Source: Phascolarctobacterium sp.
GTDB lineage: Bacteria > Bacillota > Negativicutes > Acidaminococcales > Acidaminococcaceae
Assembly: GCA_004558595.1 (NCBI GenBank)
Contig: SFCN01000007.1
Span: 1-60,698 of the forward strand
Direction: 5' to 3'
DNA: 60,698 bases
The position numbers were made by a program, and so were the translations under genes. Numbering within the stretch: the stretch's first letter is position 1; each line of letters begins with the position of its first letter. Below are positions 7,824 to 16,117 of this stretch, in pieces. Under the pieces are notes generated by a model. The model was not told the DNA's origin. It saw nothing but the letters and a program-made list of their open reading frames with translations, and did no database searches.

Positions 7824-9071
7824 ATGAGAACAATCGATAGTGATTTTCTGCGCCGGGCCCTAAAGCATTATTATGGCTATGACGAGTTTCGTCCGGGGCA
7901 GGAGGCGATTATTAGTGAAATCCTAACAGGCCAGCCAGTGCTGGCCGTGCTGCCCACGGGCGCAGGCAAGAGCATCTGCTTTCAGCTGCCTTCATTATTG
8001 CTCAGGGGTGTGACACTGGTGGTGTCACCCCTGATTTCTTTAATGAAGGACCAAGCCGAAGCTCTCACCGCCCGTGGTATCCCAGCTGCCTATTTGGATA
8101 GCAGCATGACCGGTAGCGAGTACGGACGGGTCTTGCACGCCGCTTTAAACAAGCAGTGCAAATTCCTATATGTGGCGCCGGAACGTCTCTTAAATCCGCA
8201 GTTTCTGCGCTTTGCCAAGGCTGCCTATATTACCATGGTGGCCGTGGACGAGGCCCATTGCGTTTCGCAATGGGGTCACAGCTTTCGCCGGGATTACTAC
8301 AACATCCCGCAGTTTATGAGTGAGCTAAGCCCCAGGCCGCTCATCGCGGCCTTTACGGCTACAGCCACGCCTCAGGTGCGGGAGGATATTTGTCAGCGCT
8401 TGGAAATGCGTGGCGCCAAAATTGTGGTTTCAGGCTTCGATAGGCCCAATCTACATTTTGCCGTGGAGCGTACCCAGGATAAGGACCGTTCCCTGCTGGA
8501 CTTTTTGGCTAGGCATGAGCACCAGTGTGGCGTCATTTATTGCTCCACTCGTCAGCGAGTGGAGCAGGTGACGCAGCTCTTGGCGCGTCAAGGCTATAAG
8601 GCCCTGCGTTACCACGCAGGGCTAACGCCTGAGGAGCGCCGAGAGAACCAAAACCTGTTCGTCAACGGCAGCGCGCCCATTATCGTAGCCACCAATGCCT
8701 TCGGCATGGGCATCGATAAGGCGGACGTACGGTTTGTAGCGCACTATAATATGCCCAAGGACATGGAAAGCTACTATCAAGAGGCTGGTCGCGCCGGCCG
8801 GGATGGTCTGCCTTCGGAGTGTCTCTTGCTTTATAACAAGCAGGATATCGCGGTGAATACCTATCTCATTGGCCACGACCAGCCTGATTTAGCCTGGAAG
8901 GAGCATGAAATGCAGCTTTTGGATAGGATGATTCACTATTGTAACACCAGTGGCTGCCTGAGACGGGAGCTTTTGGAATACTTTGGGGAAAGGGCTCCCC
9001 TACGCTGCAATAATTGTGGTAATTGCTCTATAACCAGCAAGGCTAGCTGGCGTAAATACTTTGGCATTTAG
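7824..9071 (+). CDS. recQ: ATP-dependent DNA helicase RecQ, short form lacking the winged-helix and HRDC domains
   Basis: A 415-residue superfamily 2 helicase: motif 0 YGYDEFRPGQ, Walker A LPTGAGKS (Lys49), DEAH box VDEAHCVSQWGHSF (Asp142), motif III TATAT, motif V TNAFGMGIDK and motif VI QEAGRAGRDG. The zinc-binding domain is present (C-terminal cysteines ending in CNNCGNC), after which the protein stops within about 14 residues. Ordinary RecQ is about 600 residues and carries a winged helix (RQC) and an HRDC domain. RecQ unwinds DNA 3'-5' in recombination and fork repair. The ATG follows the stop of the radical SAM gene by one base, so translation is probably coupled. Confidence 0.92.
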   Translation: MRTIDSDFLRRALKHYYGYDEFRPGQEAIISEILTGQPVLAVLPTGAGKSICFQLPSLLLRGVTLVVSPLISLMKDQAEALTARGIPAAYLDSSMTGSEYGRVLHAALNKQCKFLYVAPERLLNPQFLRFAKAAYITMVAVDEAHCVSQWGHSFRRDYYNIPQFMSELSPRPLIAAFTATATPQVREDICQRLEMRGAKIVVSGFDRPNLHFAVERTQDKDRSLLDFLARHEHQCGVIYCSTRQRVEQVTQLLARQGYKALRYHAGLTPEERRENQNLFVNGSAPIIVATNAFGMGIDKADVRFVAHYNMPKDMESYYQEAGRAGRDGLPSECLLLYNKQDIAVNTYLIGHDQPDLAWKEHEMQLLDRMIHYCNTSGCLRRELLEYFGERAPLRCNNCGNCSITSKASWRKYFGI

Positions 9072-9103
9072 TAATTTTTTTGTAAAAAATGACACAAATT
9101 TTA

Positions 9104-9132
9104 TTGACAGTGTACCATAAAAAGCATATAAT
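9104..9132 (+). promoter_or_regulatory. Promoter upstream of typA
   Basis: TTGACA, a 17-base spacer and TATAAT: a perfect consensus promoter starting about 130 bases before typA. A second candidate, TTGACA at 9161-9166 with TATGTT at 9185-9190, begins inside the loop of the hairpin described next. Confidence 0.8.
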
Positions 9133-9150
9133 ATTTCAGTAATACCGAGA

Positions 9151-9178
9151 AAGGATGCACTTGACAAGCATCCTTTTT
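9151..9178 (+). terminator. Terminator-like hairpin between the typA promoter and typA
   Basis: AAGGATGC / GCATCCTT with a 9-base loop, followed by a run of five Ts. It sits about 12 bases after the expected transcription start, so it can end transcripts from the upstream promoter early. It may also serve as terminator for recQ. Confidence 0.65.
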
Positions 9179-9231
9179 CTTGTTTATGTTTATATTGATT
9201 GGTAAGATTGAAGTGAGGAGAGAATAGGACC

Positions 9232-11052
9232 ATGATTAGAAACGATATTCGTAATATAGCCATTATTGCCCACGTTGACCATGGCAAGACCACCCTGGTC
9301 GATGCGATGCTGAAGCAGAGTGGTGTTTTCCGCGCTAACGAGCATGTGGAAGAGCGCGTTATGGACTCCAACGATCTGGAGCGTGAACGTGGTATCACTA
9401 TTCTGTCCAAAAATACCGCTGTTATGCACGAGGGCGTAAAAATCAACATTCTGGATACCCCTGGCCACGCCGATTTTGGTGGTGAGGTAGAGCGCGTGCT
9501 GAACATGGTTGACGGCGTGCTGCTTTTGGTTGATGCTTATGAAGGCCCCATGCCCCAAACTAAATATGTACTGCGTAAGGCTCTGGAAGCCCATCTGAAG
9601 CCCATCGTAGTTATCAATAAGATTGACCGTCCTGACCAACGTGTGGAGGAGGTTGTGGACGAGGTACTGGACCTCTTTATCGAGCTGAACGCTGACGAAG
9701 ATCAATTGGAGTTCCCCGTTGTTTACGCATCCGCCCGTAACGGCATCGCTAAGCTGTCCATGGAGGATGACAATAACAATCTGGAGCCCCTGTTCAAGGT
9801 AATTCTGGAGAACATTCCTGCTCCTGACGTAGATACCGAGGCTCCCCTGCAAATGCTGGTTAATACTCTGGACTACGATAACTTCATCGGTCGCATTGTC
9901 GTAGGACGTGTAATGCGTGGCACCATCCATAATGGTGAAAATATCGCTCTCATGAATGAGGACAAGGTACGTCCGGGTAAAATTGGTCGCCTGTATGCAT
10001 ATCAGGGCCTGAAGCGCGTCGAGGTGGAAGAGGCTAAGGCCGGTGACATCGTAGCGCTGATGGGTCTGCAGGATGCAGAAATTGGCGAGACCATTGCTGA
10101 TAAGGACAATCCGGAAGCGCTGAAGGGTATTAAGATCGACGAACCCACTCTGTCCATGGTTTTCTATGTAAACAATAGCCCCTTCGCTGGTAAAGAGGGC
10201 GAATATGTAACCAGCCGTCATATCCGTGACCGTCTGTTTAAGGAAGCAGAGACCAACGTGGCTTTGCGTGTAGAAGAAACCGATAGCCCTGATGCTTACA
10301 AGGTTTCCGGTCGTGGCGAGCTGCATCTGTCCATTTTGATTGAAACCATGCGCCGTGAAGGCTTTGAGCTGCAGGTTGGTAAACCCAAGGTTATTATGCA
10401 CCGGGATGAAACCGGTACCTTGCAGGAGCCCATGGAAGCGCTGACTATTGACGTTCCTCAGGACTATATGGGCGCCGTAATGGAGGGCCTGGGCCTGCGT
10501 AAGGCTGAGCTGCAGAACATGACTGAAATGGCTGGCTATCTGCGTATGGAATTCAAGATTCCCGCTCGTGGTCTGATTGGCTTCCGTAACCAATTCCTGA
10601 CCGATACTAAGGGCAACGGCATCATGAACCACGTTTTCGCTGGCTATGAGGATTATAAGGGAGAGATCCCCGGTCGTACCCGTGGCAGCCTGGTTGCCTT
10701 TGAAAGCGGCGAAACTACCTCCTATGGCATTGGCAACGCTCAGGAGCGTGGCACTATGTTCGTAATTCCCTCTGAAAAGATCTACGAAGGTCAGCTGGTA
10801 GGCGAGAACAGCCGTGAGGATGATATGGATGTTAACCCTTGCAAGAAGAAGCATGTTTCCAACATGCGCGCGTCCGGTAGCGATGAGGCCATTCGCCTGA
10901 TTCCGCCTCGCACCTTCTCCCTGGAGCAAGCTCTGGAGCATATTAATGAGGATGAGCTGGTGGAGGTTACTCCCAAGTCCATTCGTATGCGCAAAAAGGT
11001 TTTGAATCGCTTGGAGCGTGGCAAGCTGCGTGCTCGCCTGAAAAATTCCTAA
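9232..11052 (+). CDS. typA: Ribosome-associated GTPase TypA/BipA
   Basis: A 606-residue translational GTPase, normal for the family. G1 is AHVDHGKTT (Lys19), the switch II segment is DTPGHADF, and G4 is NKIDRPDQR. The EF-G-like domains II, III and V follow, then the BipA-specific C-terminal domain, which begins near GSLVAFESGETTSYG. BipA/TypA binds the 70S ribosome and helps assembly of the large subunit and growth under cold or stress. The ATG follows GAGGAGAG at a proper distance. The codon choice is strongly biased, as expected for an abundant protein, and this produces a long but meaningless open frame on the opposite strand. Confidence 0.97.
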   Translation: MIRNDIRNIAIIAHVDHGKTTLVDAMLKQSGVFRANEHVEERVMDSNDLERERGITILSKNTAVMHEGVKINILDTPGHADFGGEVERVLNMVDGVLLLVDAYEGPMPQTKYVLRKALEAHLKPIVVINKIDRPDQRVEEVVDEVLDLFIELNADEDQLEFPVVYASARNGIAKLSMEDDNNNLEPLFKVILENIPAPDVDTEAPLQMLVNTLDYDNFIGRIVVGRVMRGTIHNGENIALMNEDKVRPGKIGRLYAYQGLKRVEVEEAKAGDIVALMGLQDAEIGETIADKDNPEALKGIKIDEPTLSMVFYVNNSPFAGKEGEYVTSRHIRDRLFKEAETNVALRVEETDSPDAYKVSGRGELHLSILIETMRREGFELQVGKPKVIMHRDETGTLQEPMEALTIDVPQDYMGAVMEGLGLRKAELQNMTEMAGYLRMEFKIPARGLIGFRNQFLTDTKGNGIMNHVFAGYEDYKGEIPGRTRGSLVAFESGETTSYGIGNAQERGTMFVIPSEKIYEGQLVGENSREDDMDVNPCKKKHVSNMRASGSDEAIRLIPPRTFSLEQALEHINEDELVEVTPKSIRMRKKVLNRLERGKLRARLKNS

Positions 11053-11080
11053 GTTTAACAGGGATTTTTGCATAAATATT

Positions 11081-11109
11081 TTGACAATTGGCAGATAATT
11101 TGTTAAAAT
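11081..11109 (+). promoter_or_regulatory. Promoter for sepF
   Basis: TTGACA, 17 bases, TAAAAT. Expected start about 70 bases before the sepF ATG. Confidence 0.75.
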
Positions 11110-11187
11110 AAATAACACAAGCAGGAATTTTCATATTCTAGGGCGAATACAATAATAATTCTACTTTCGAGTTTGGAGGCTGTGGCC

Positions 11188-11565
11188 ATGGATTTCAAGA
11201 ATACGGCAAGGAAGTTTTTCACATCTGCTCCGGATGATGAGTTTGAAGAGCAGTACGCTGGCCCTCGTCTAGTGAAGACCGGTCATCTGAATATTATGGT
11301 GCGTACACCCAGAAGCTTTACTGATGTGCGTGAATATGCGGACTCTTTGATGAGTGGCTCTGCTATCTTGGTGAGCTTCGAAGCGGTGGATGCTGCCCTG
11401 AAGAATCGTATTTTTGATTATTTGAATGGTGTAAGCTATATTGTGAGCGCTTCTGTGGAGTATATCAGTGATGACCTGCTGATGTATGCGCCGGCTCAGG
11501 TTACTGTGGCCAAGGAGAAGGGCGTTAAGCGTTCCTCCGGTCTGGGCTCCTGGCTGGGCAAGTGA
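11188..11565 (+). CDS. sepF: Cell division protein SepF
   Basis: A 125-residue protein. Residues 1-15 form an amphipathic membrane-binding helix (MDFKNTARKFF), followed by a short linker and the SepF core domain from about residue 35: VRTPRSFTDVREYADSL, LVSFEAVD and RIFDYLNGVSYIV are the conserved segments. SepF tethers FtsZ to the membrane at the division septum. The ATG is preceded by GGAGG; a TTG five codons upstream overlaps the binding site and was not used. It is a single gene here with its own promoter and terminator, not in the ylm cluster where many Firmicutes keep it. Confidence 0.93.
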   Translation: MDFKNTARKFFTSAPDDEFEEQYAGPRLVKTGHLNIMVRTPRSFTDVREYADSLMSGSAILVSFEAVDAALKNRIFDYLNGVSYIVSASVEYISDDLLMYAPAQVTVAKEKGVKRSSGLGSWLGK

Positions 11566-11578
11566 TTTTAAAAGCTAG

Positions 11579-11610
11579 AGGACTGTTACGTTAAGTAGCA
11601 GTCCTTTTTT
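11579..11610 (+). terminator. Rho-independent terminator after sepF
   Basis: AGGACTGTTAC / GTAGCAGTCCT, loop GTTAA (one mismatched pair), then six Ts. Confidence 0.85.
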
Positions 11611-11624
11611 ATTACCCCTATTCC

Positions 11625-11653
11625 TTGCCAAAAGTAAGTGCAGATGATATAAT
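11625..11653 (+). promoter_or_regulatory. Promoter for the TIM-barrel gene
   Basis: TTGCCA, 17 bases, TATAAT, with an extended TGA before the -10 box. Confidence 0.75.
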
Positions 11654-11748
11654 GAAATAAAGTTATGTTGAGAATAATTATCAGTTTCGTATTTGAGATT
11701 TAGATGCAACTAATATCAATTTACTATCGCTGGTTGGGGGAATAGAGT

Positions 11749-12702
11749 ATGAAGCATATGTTTAATTATTGCGCCATTGATTGGTACGAGGACGAGCTGA
11801 AGGCTAATAATCTGGATTTGCATCAGATGGTGCAAGATTTTGGTGTGGATGGCATTGAGCAGTTTGTGTATTCCTTGGACCCGGTGGCCAATAAGTACAA
11901 GGATATCACTGTGGGTGTGCATTTGAATTATTGGCCCTATTGGATGGATTTTTGGCTGAAGAAGGCGAAACGCTTGAAGCAGCAGTTCCGTAATATTCGT
12001 GAGCGTAATAAATATTTTAAAGATGCCATGAGCTGTGATGAGTGGCTAAGCGTTATTCGTCGCAATATTGGCGCTGCTCTGGCTCTAGGGCCCGAGTATT
12101 TGGTGTGGCATGTGGCAGAGTCTAATAATGAGGAAGCCTTTACCTTTGAGTTTAATTACAGTGACCGAGAGGTTTTAACGGCGGCAGCGGATGTGTTTAA
12201 TTCTGTGTGCGACGAGATTCCGGCTCATATTCCGGTTTTATTTGAGAATCTGTGGTGGCCCGGTCTGCGTCTTACGGATGTGCGTAATGTGAAGTATTTC
12301 TTTGACCGTGTGCAGCGCAAGAATGTGGGCATTATGCTGGATACGGGTCATTTGATGAGCACTAATACGCGTCTTAAGAATGAGGCTGAGGGAGCCGAAT
12401 ATGTGCTGAAGATGTATGAGAAGCTAGGGGAGTGCCGCAGTCTGGTGCGCGGTGTCCATCTCAGCTGCTCTTTGTCCGGGGCGTATCAGCGTAGCTTGAG
12501 TCATCAGGTGCCGGAGAAGCTTGATATGGAGACGATTTGGCGGCATATCGGTAATATTGACCAGCATAAGCCTTTCCATACGGAGGCAGCAAAGCGTATT
12601 TTGGAGACTATTAAGCCGGAGTATGTGACCCATGAGGTGGGCTATGATAGCATGAAGGATTTGCGTGAGCAGCTGCCGATACAACTCAAGGCATGTAAAT
12701 AA
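11749..12702 (+). CDS. Sugar isomerase/endonuclease-type TIM-barrel protein
   Basis: A 317-residue cytoplasmic protein of the xylose-isomerase-like (AP endonuclease 2) superfamily. The putative metal ligands line up along the barrel strands: Glu in VLFENLWWPG (about residue 165), Asp and His in IMLDTGHLMS (about 200), His in GVHLSCS and a Glu near the end (VTHEVGYDS). Members isomerise or epimerise sugars, or hydrolyse inositol derivatives; the substrate cannot be read here. It is a one-gene transcript with its own promoter and terminator, so neighbours give no hint. Confidence 0.7.
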   Translation: MKHMFNYCAIDWYEDELKANNLDLHQMVQDFGVDGIEQFVYSLDPVANKYKDITVGVHLNYWPYWMDFWLKKAKRLKQQFRNIRERNKYFKDAMSCDEWLSVIRRNIGAALALGPEYLVWHVAESNNEEAFTFEFNYSDREVLTAAADVFNSVCDEIPAHIPVLFENLWWPGLRLTDVRNVKYFFDRVQRKNVGIMLDTGHLMSTNTRLKNEAEGAEYVLKMYEKLGECRSLVRGVHLSCSLSGAYQRSLSHQVPEKLDMETIWRHIGNIDQHKPFHTEAAKRILETIKPEYVTHEVGYDSMKDLREQLPIQLKACK

Positions 12703-12710
12703 TTATAAAA

Positions 12711-12753
12711 AATATCACCCTGTAAGTAATAAATTTACGGGGTGATTTTTTTT
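12711..12753 (+). terminator. Rho-independent terminator
   Basis: ATCACCCTGTAA / TTACGGGGTGAT with a 9-base loop, then eight Ts. Confidence 0.85.
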
Positions 12754-12767
12754 GGTCAGAAATTCGT

Positions 12768-12985
12768 AATATGGCACAGACTGCTCGCGGTGAGTTTCTT
12801 AACGCAAATATTAAGGTGAATTGGCCGTAAGGCCAAGAGAAGACGGCCTGGGCCGCGTGGGGTACAATTGGCCTCTGCGGGGTACTATTTGTCTCGCAGA
12901 AGAATATTCTTTTTCGAACCCTTGAGGCCATTGTACCAAGCTACTCATTTGCTAAAACTCACAGCTCACTGTCTGTTGCCATATT
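12768..12985. repeat. Long palindromic intergenic element, copy 1
   Basis: The core (about 12781-12970) is shared with the copy at 24826-25006, including the identical stretches CTCGCGGTGAGTTTCT, TTGGCCTCTGCGGGGTAC and CTTGAGGCCATTGTACCAAG. The two halves of the core are inverted copies of each other (GTGAGTTT / AAACTCAC; ACAATTGGCCTC / GAGGCCATTGT). The palindrome continues outward into GTAATATGGCA-CAGAC on the left and its complement on the right, arms not shared with copy 2. About 48 bases in the left half (from ATTAAGGTGAATTGG) are extra relative to copy 2 and contain the small palindrome TTGGCCGTAAGGCCAA. No protein is encoded, so it would move, if at all, in trans. Confidence 0.75.
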
Positions 12986-13044
12986 ACTCATTTTTGTGAA
13001 TAGGTGGATGCAATTCAATAGATGTTGCCATACTACTCATTTTT
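12974..13044 (+). repeat. 22-bp direct repeat spanning the end of the RND gene
   Basis: TGTTGCCATA(T/C)TACTCATTTTT occurs at 12974-12995 and again at 13023-13044, with one mismatch. The first copy is the right outer arm of the palindromic element; the second contains the stop codon of the RND pump gene. Confidence 0.7.
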
Positions 13045-16000
13045 CATTTAATCTAAATACAATTGCGTAAAGAACAGGTAGCACTATTAATGTTAACAAC
13101 GTGGCGCCTGTGAGACCGCAGGCGATGGTGACGGCCATGGCGTTCCAGAATTGGCTGGCGAACATGGGAATTAGTCCTAAAATGGTGGTGAAGGCGGCCA
13201 GCATAATGGGACGGAAGCGGACGATAGCCGACTCCACGATGGCTGTATGCAAGGGCATGCCACTGTCTAAATGTTGCTGGATTTGGTCCACGATAACCAT
13301 ACTATTGCGGATGATGGTGCCTGTAAGGGCAAGAATGCCTAGCTCCGCCATAAAACCAAGGGTGGAGTTGAAGAGCAGCAGTCCCCAGATGACACCGATG
13401 ATGCCCATGGGCGCGGTGAGCATAATGACTAATAGCTTGCGTACATCCTGCAGCTGCAGCATAATGAGCACCATAATGAGCAGAATCATCAAGGGCACGG
13501 GCTTCATAATATAGTTGAAGGTCTTTGTGCTGTCCTCTAGGGAGCCTCCGATTTCGATTTTTACGCCGGCAGGCAAATTAGCGCGCAGCTCAGCCAATTG
13601 GTCATAAATTTCCTGAGTGATATCATTACCGGTAACGCCTTCGCAGAGGCCACCATTTACCGTGATGGTGGGACGCAGATTCCTGCGCCAAATCATATTA
13701 TCCTCGCTGGTATATTCCACTCGAGCTATCTGGGAAAGGGGTACGGCTCCACGGCTCGTGGGAATGGAGATGGTTTCTAGCTGGCTAATGGTGGCTCTTT
13801 CCTTGGGGTCAAGGCGGAAGACGATGCCAATTTCTTGGTCGCCCTCTAAATAGCCGGCCACGGTGTAACCGCTTACTTGGGCTTGCAAAGCTGTAGCCAC
13901 GGCTTGGCGAGTCAGGCCCAGCTGCAAAAGCTTGTCATTATCCACGGTAATCTTTACAGCGTTGGTCTCTTCCATCCAGTCCAAGCGGGTCATAGTCACG
14001 TAGGGATGGGCAGCCATGACCTGGCGCACCTTGTTGGCATATTCCTTGACTTGAGCAGCGTCACTGCCGCTAACTCTCAGCATAACGGGATAGGGAGCAG
14101 GGGGACCGAGGGGAATGGAGCGGGAATAGGTAATGGCTTCGGGCAATTTTTGAGTTGCCAGCTCGTTAATACGCTGCTCCAAACGCTGGCGGGCCTGCAA
14201 ATCCTTGGCCACAACCACTAGCTGCGCATAATTATCGCGGGGATGTACTGGGTCGATAACTAGGACAAAACGAGGCGCGCTCTTGCCCACATAGGTGGAA
14301 ACATGGTCCAAATCGGGGTCGTTCTTTATTAAATTGGTGAGCTTTTGGGCGGCGGCATCGGTGCTTTTGATGGAGCTACCCTCGGGAAGATTAAGCTCTA
14401 CCAATATTTCCGGCCTAACGCTGGCTGGGAAGAATTCCTTGCTCACAAAGCGCAGCATATAGCAGGATAGCCCTAGCAGAGCTATAGTAATGCCTATGAC
14501 AATGCTGCGGTGGGCTAGGGACCAATGCAGCAGGCTACGAAATTTTTGATAAAAGAAGCTGTCATAGCTGTCCGTTTTGATAACGGTAGGACGAATCCAG
14601 GCATAGCCTAAAGCAGGAGCTAGCGTGGCTGAAACAAGCCAGCTGAGCAGTAAGGTTACGCTCATCACCGGGAAAAGGCTGTAGGCGAATTCAGAAGCAG
14701 AGGATTTGGAAAAAGCGATGGGCATAAAGCCTAGACAGGTGATGACAGTGCCCGTGAGCAGGGGGCGGCCACAGGTAGCGAAGGCGTAGGAGGCGGCTGC
14801 TTTGCGCTCCATGCCTTGGGACATTTTTACTTCCATGAGCTCTACGACCACGATGGCGTCGTCCACAAGCATGCCTAGGGAAATGACGAGGGCGCCCAAG
14901 GAAACCTTGTGCAAATCAATGCCCATGGCTAGCATGGCGGCAAAGGAGCCCAACAAAATCAAGGGAATGCAGCAGGAAATCACATAGCCGCTGCGACGAC
15001 CGAGGCTAAAAAGGCTCACGGCCAAAACGATAATAATGGCCTCATAAAGGCTGCGACTAAACTCGCTAATGGAGCTTTTTACCACCTCGGGCTGATTGGC
15101 CACTTGGTTTAGCTCCAAGCCTAAGGGCAGCTCCTTTTGGATGCGTGTAATTTCCTCAGCTAAGTCAGCGCCTAGTTGAATATTGTCGCCGCCATCCTCC
15201 ATGGCGAGGGCGATACCAACAGCGGGCTGACCATTATAGTACATGAGCGGCTCAGGCGGATCCGCATAGCCACGCTGCATCTGGGCAATATCTCCTAAGC
15301 GGAAAACCTTACCGTTGGCGTTGATAGGAAGCGCAGCCAGATTGGCCAGACTGTCGGGGCTACCGGTAATGCGCAAAAAGGCATTGGCGGTATCAGTTTC
15401 CACCATACCGGAGGGAGTAATGGCGGTCTGGGCCTTGATGATGCTAGCGATAGTATTGATGTCGAGACCAAGGCGAGCCAGCTTTTCCGTTTCCATTTGC
15501 ACGAAGATTTTCTCCGGCTGTACGCCTACTAGCTCCACCTTTTTCACATCGTGGATGCCATAAAAGTCCAGCTTGATTTTTTCCGCATAACGGCGCATGT
15601 CCTCGTAGGAATAACCATCCCCGGTGAGAGCATAGATATTACCATAGACATCGTCGAAGCGATCGTTAAAATAGGGTCCGTAGGTGCCCGTGGGGAGCTT
15701 GCTTTGGGCATCATTGATGATATTGCGCAGCTCTAGCCAGCGCTGGCGCACCAAATTGCCGGAGACCTCATCCTTGAGGGTTACGGTAATAACGCAGGTG
15801 CCAGGCCGTGAATAGCTGGTAATTTTATCGATTTGGGGCAGGTTTTGGGCTTCTTTTTCAATGGTATTAGTCAAATGCTGCTCCACATCCTGGGCGCTGG
15901 CCCCGGGCCATGCGGCTGAGATAACCATTTGCTTCACCGCGAAATTGGGGTCCTCACTGCGACCGAGGGATTTGAAGGAGAAGAGCCCCATGACCAATAC

Positions 16001-16117
16001 TAAAAAGGCAAAAAAGTAGACTAATTGCTTATGCTCAATGGACCAGGTGGCCCAATTAGCTCTGTGGGCGTTTCGATCATTGTTAATGTGATTATCGTCA
16101 TGGAAGTGGTTAGTCAT
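13037..16117 (-). CDS. RND-family efflux pump, inner-membrane permease (AcrB-like)
   Basis: A 1026-residue transporter of the usual RND length. A first transmembrane helix (about residues 30-50) is followed by the periplasmic porter domain (SRPGTCVITVTL, DVKKVELVG), then the first helix bundle with the proton-relay pair of Asp in GMLVDDAIVVVELME, and a second half repeating this order, ending in a helix bundle (GTIIRNSMVIVDQIQ). Such pumps export drugs, dyes or other hydrophobic compounds across the inner membrane and need a fusion protein and an outer-membrane channel. The fusion protein gene overlaps by one base (TAATG), so the two are translationally coupled. No TolC-like channel gene is in the window. 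Its presence implies an outer membrane. Confidence 0.92.
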   Translation of the reverse strand: MTNHFHDDNHINNDRNAHRANWATWSIEHKQLVYFFAFLVLVMGLFSFKSLGRSEDPNFAVKQMVISAAWPGASAQDVEQHLTNTIEKEAQNLPQIDKITSYSRPGTCVITVTLKDEVSGNLVRQRWLELRNIINDAQSKLPTGTYGPYFNDRFDDVYGNIYALTGDGYSYEDMRRYAEKIKLDFYGIHDVKKVELVGVQPEKIFVQMETEKLARLGLDINTIASIIKAQTAITPSGMVETDTANAFLRITGSPDSLANLAALPINANGKVFRLGDIAQMQRGYADPPEPLMYYNGQPAVGIALAMEDGGDNIQLGADLAEEITRIQKELPLGLELNQVANQPEVVKSSISEFSRSLYEAIIIVLAVSLFSLGRRSGYVISCCIPLILLGSFAAMLAMGIDLHKVSLGALVISLGMLVDDAIVVVELMEVKMSQGMERKAAASYAFATCGRPLLTGTVITCLGFMPIAFSKSSASEFAYSLFPVMSVTLLLSWLVSATLAPALGYAWIRPTVIKTDSYDSFFYQKFRSLLHWSLAHRSIVIGITIALLGLSCYMLRFVSKEFFPASVRPEILVELNLPEGSSIKSTDAAAQKLTNLIKNDPDLDHVSTYVGKSAPRFVLVIDPVHPRDNYAQLVVVAKDLQARQRLEQRINELATQKLPEAITYSRSIPLGPPAPYPVMLRVSGSDAAQVKEYANKVRQVMAAHPYVTMTRLDWMEETNAVKITVDNDKLLQLGLTRQAVATALQAQVSGYTVAGYLEGDQEIGIVFRLDPKERATISQLETISIPTSRGAVPLSQIARVEYTSEDNMIWRRNLRPTITVNGGLCEGVTGNDITQEIYDQLAELRANLPAGVKIEIGGSLEDSTKTFNYIMKPVPLMILLIMVLIMLQLQDVRKLLVIMLTAPMGIIGVIWGLLLFNSTLGFMAELGILALTGTIIRNSMVIVDQIQQHLDSGMPLHTAIVESAIVRFRPIMLAAFTTILGLIPMFASQFWNAMAVTIACGLTGATLLTLIVLPVLYAIVFRLNEK

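Noticed and set aside
9190..11118. A 642-codon open frame on the minus strand opposite typA
   Set aside because: It mirrors typA almost exactly. Biased codon use in a highly expressed gene removes stops from the complementary strand. The predicted protein has no recognisable motif and is rich in His, Leu, Asn and Gln.
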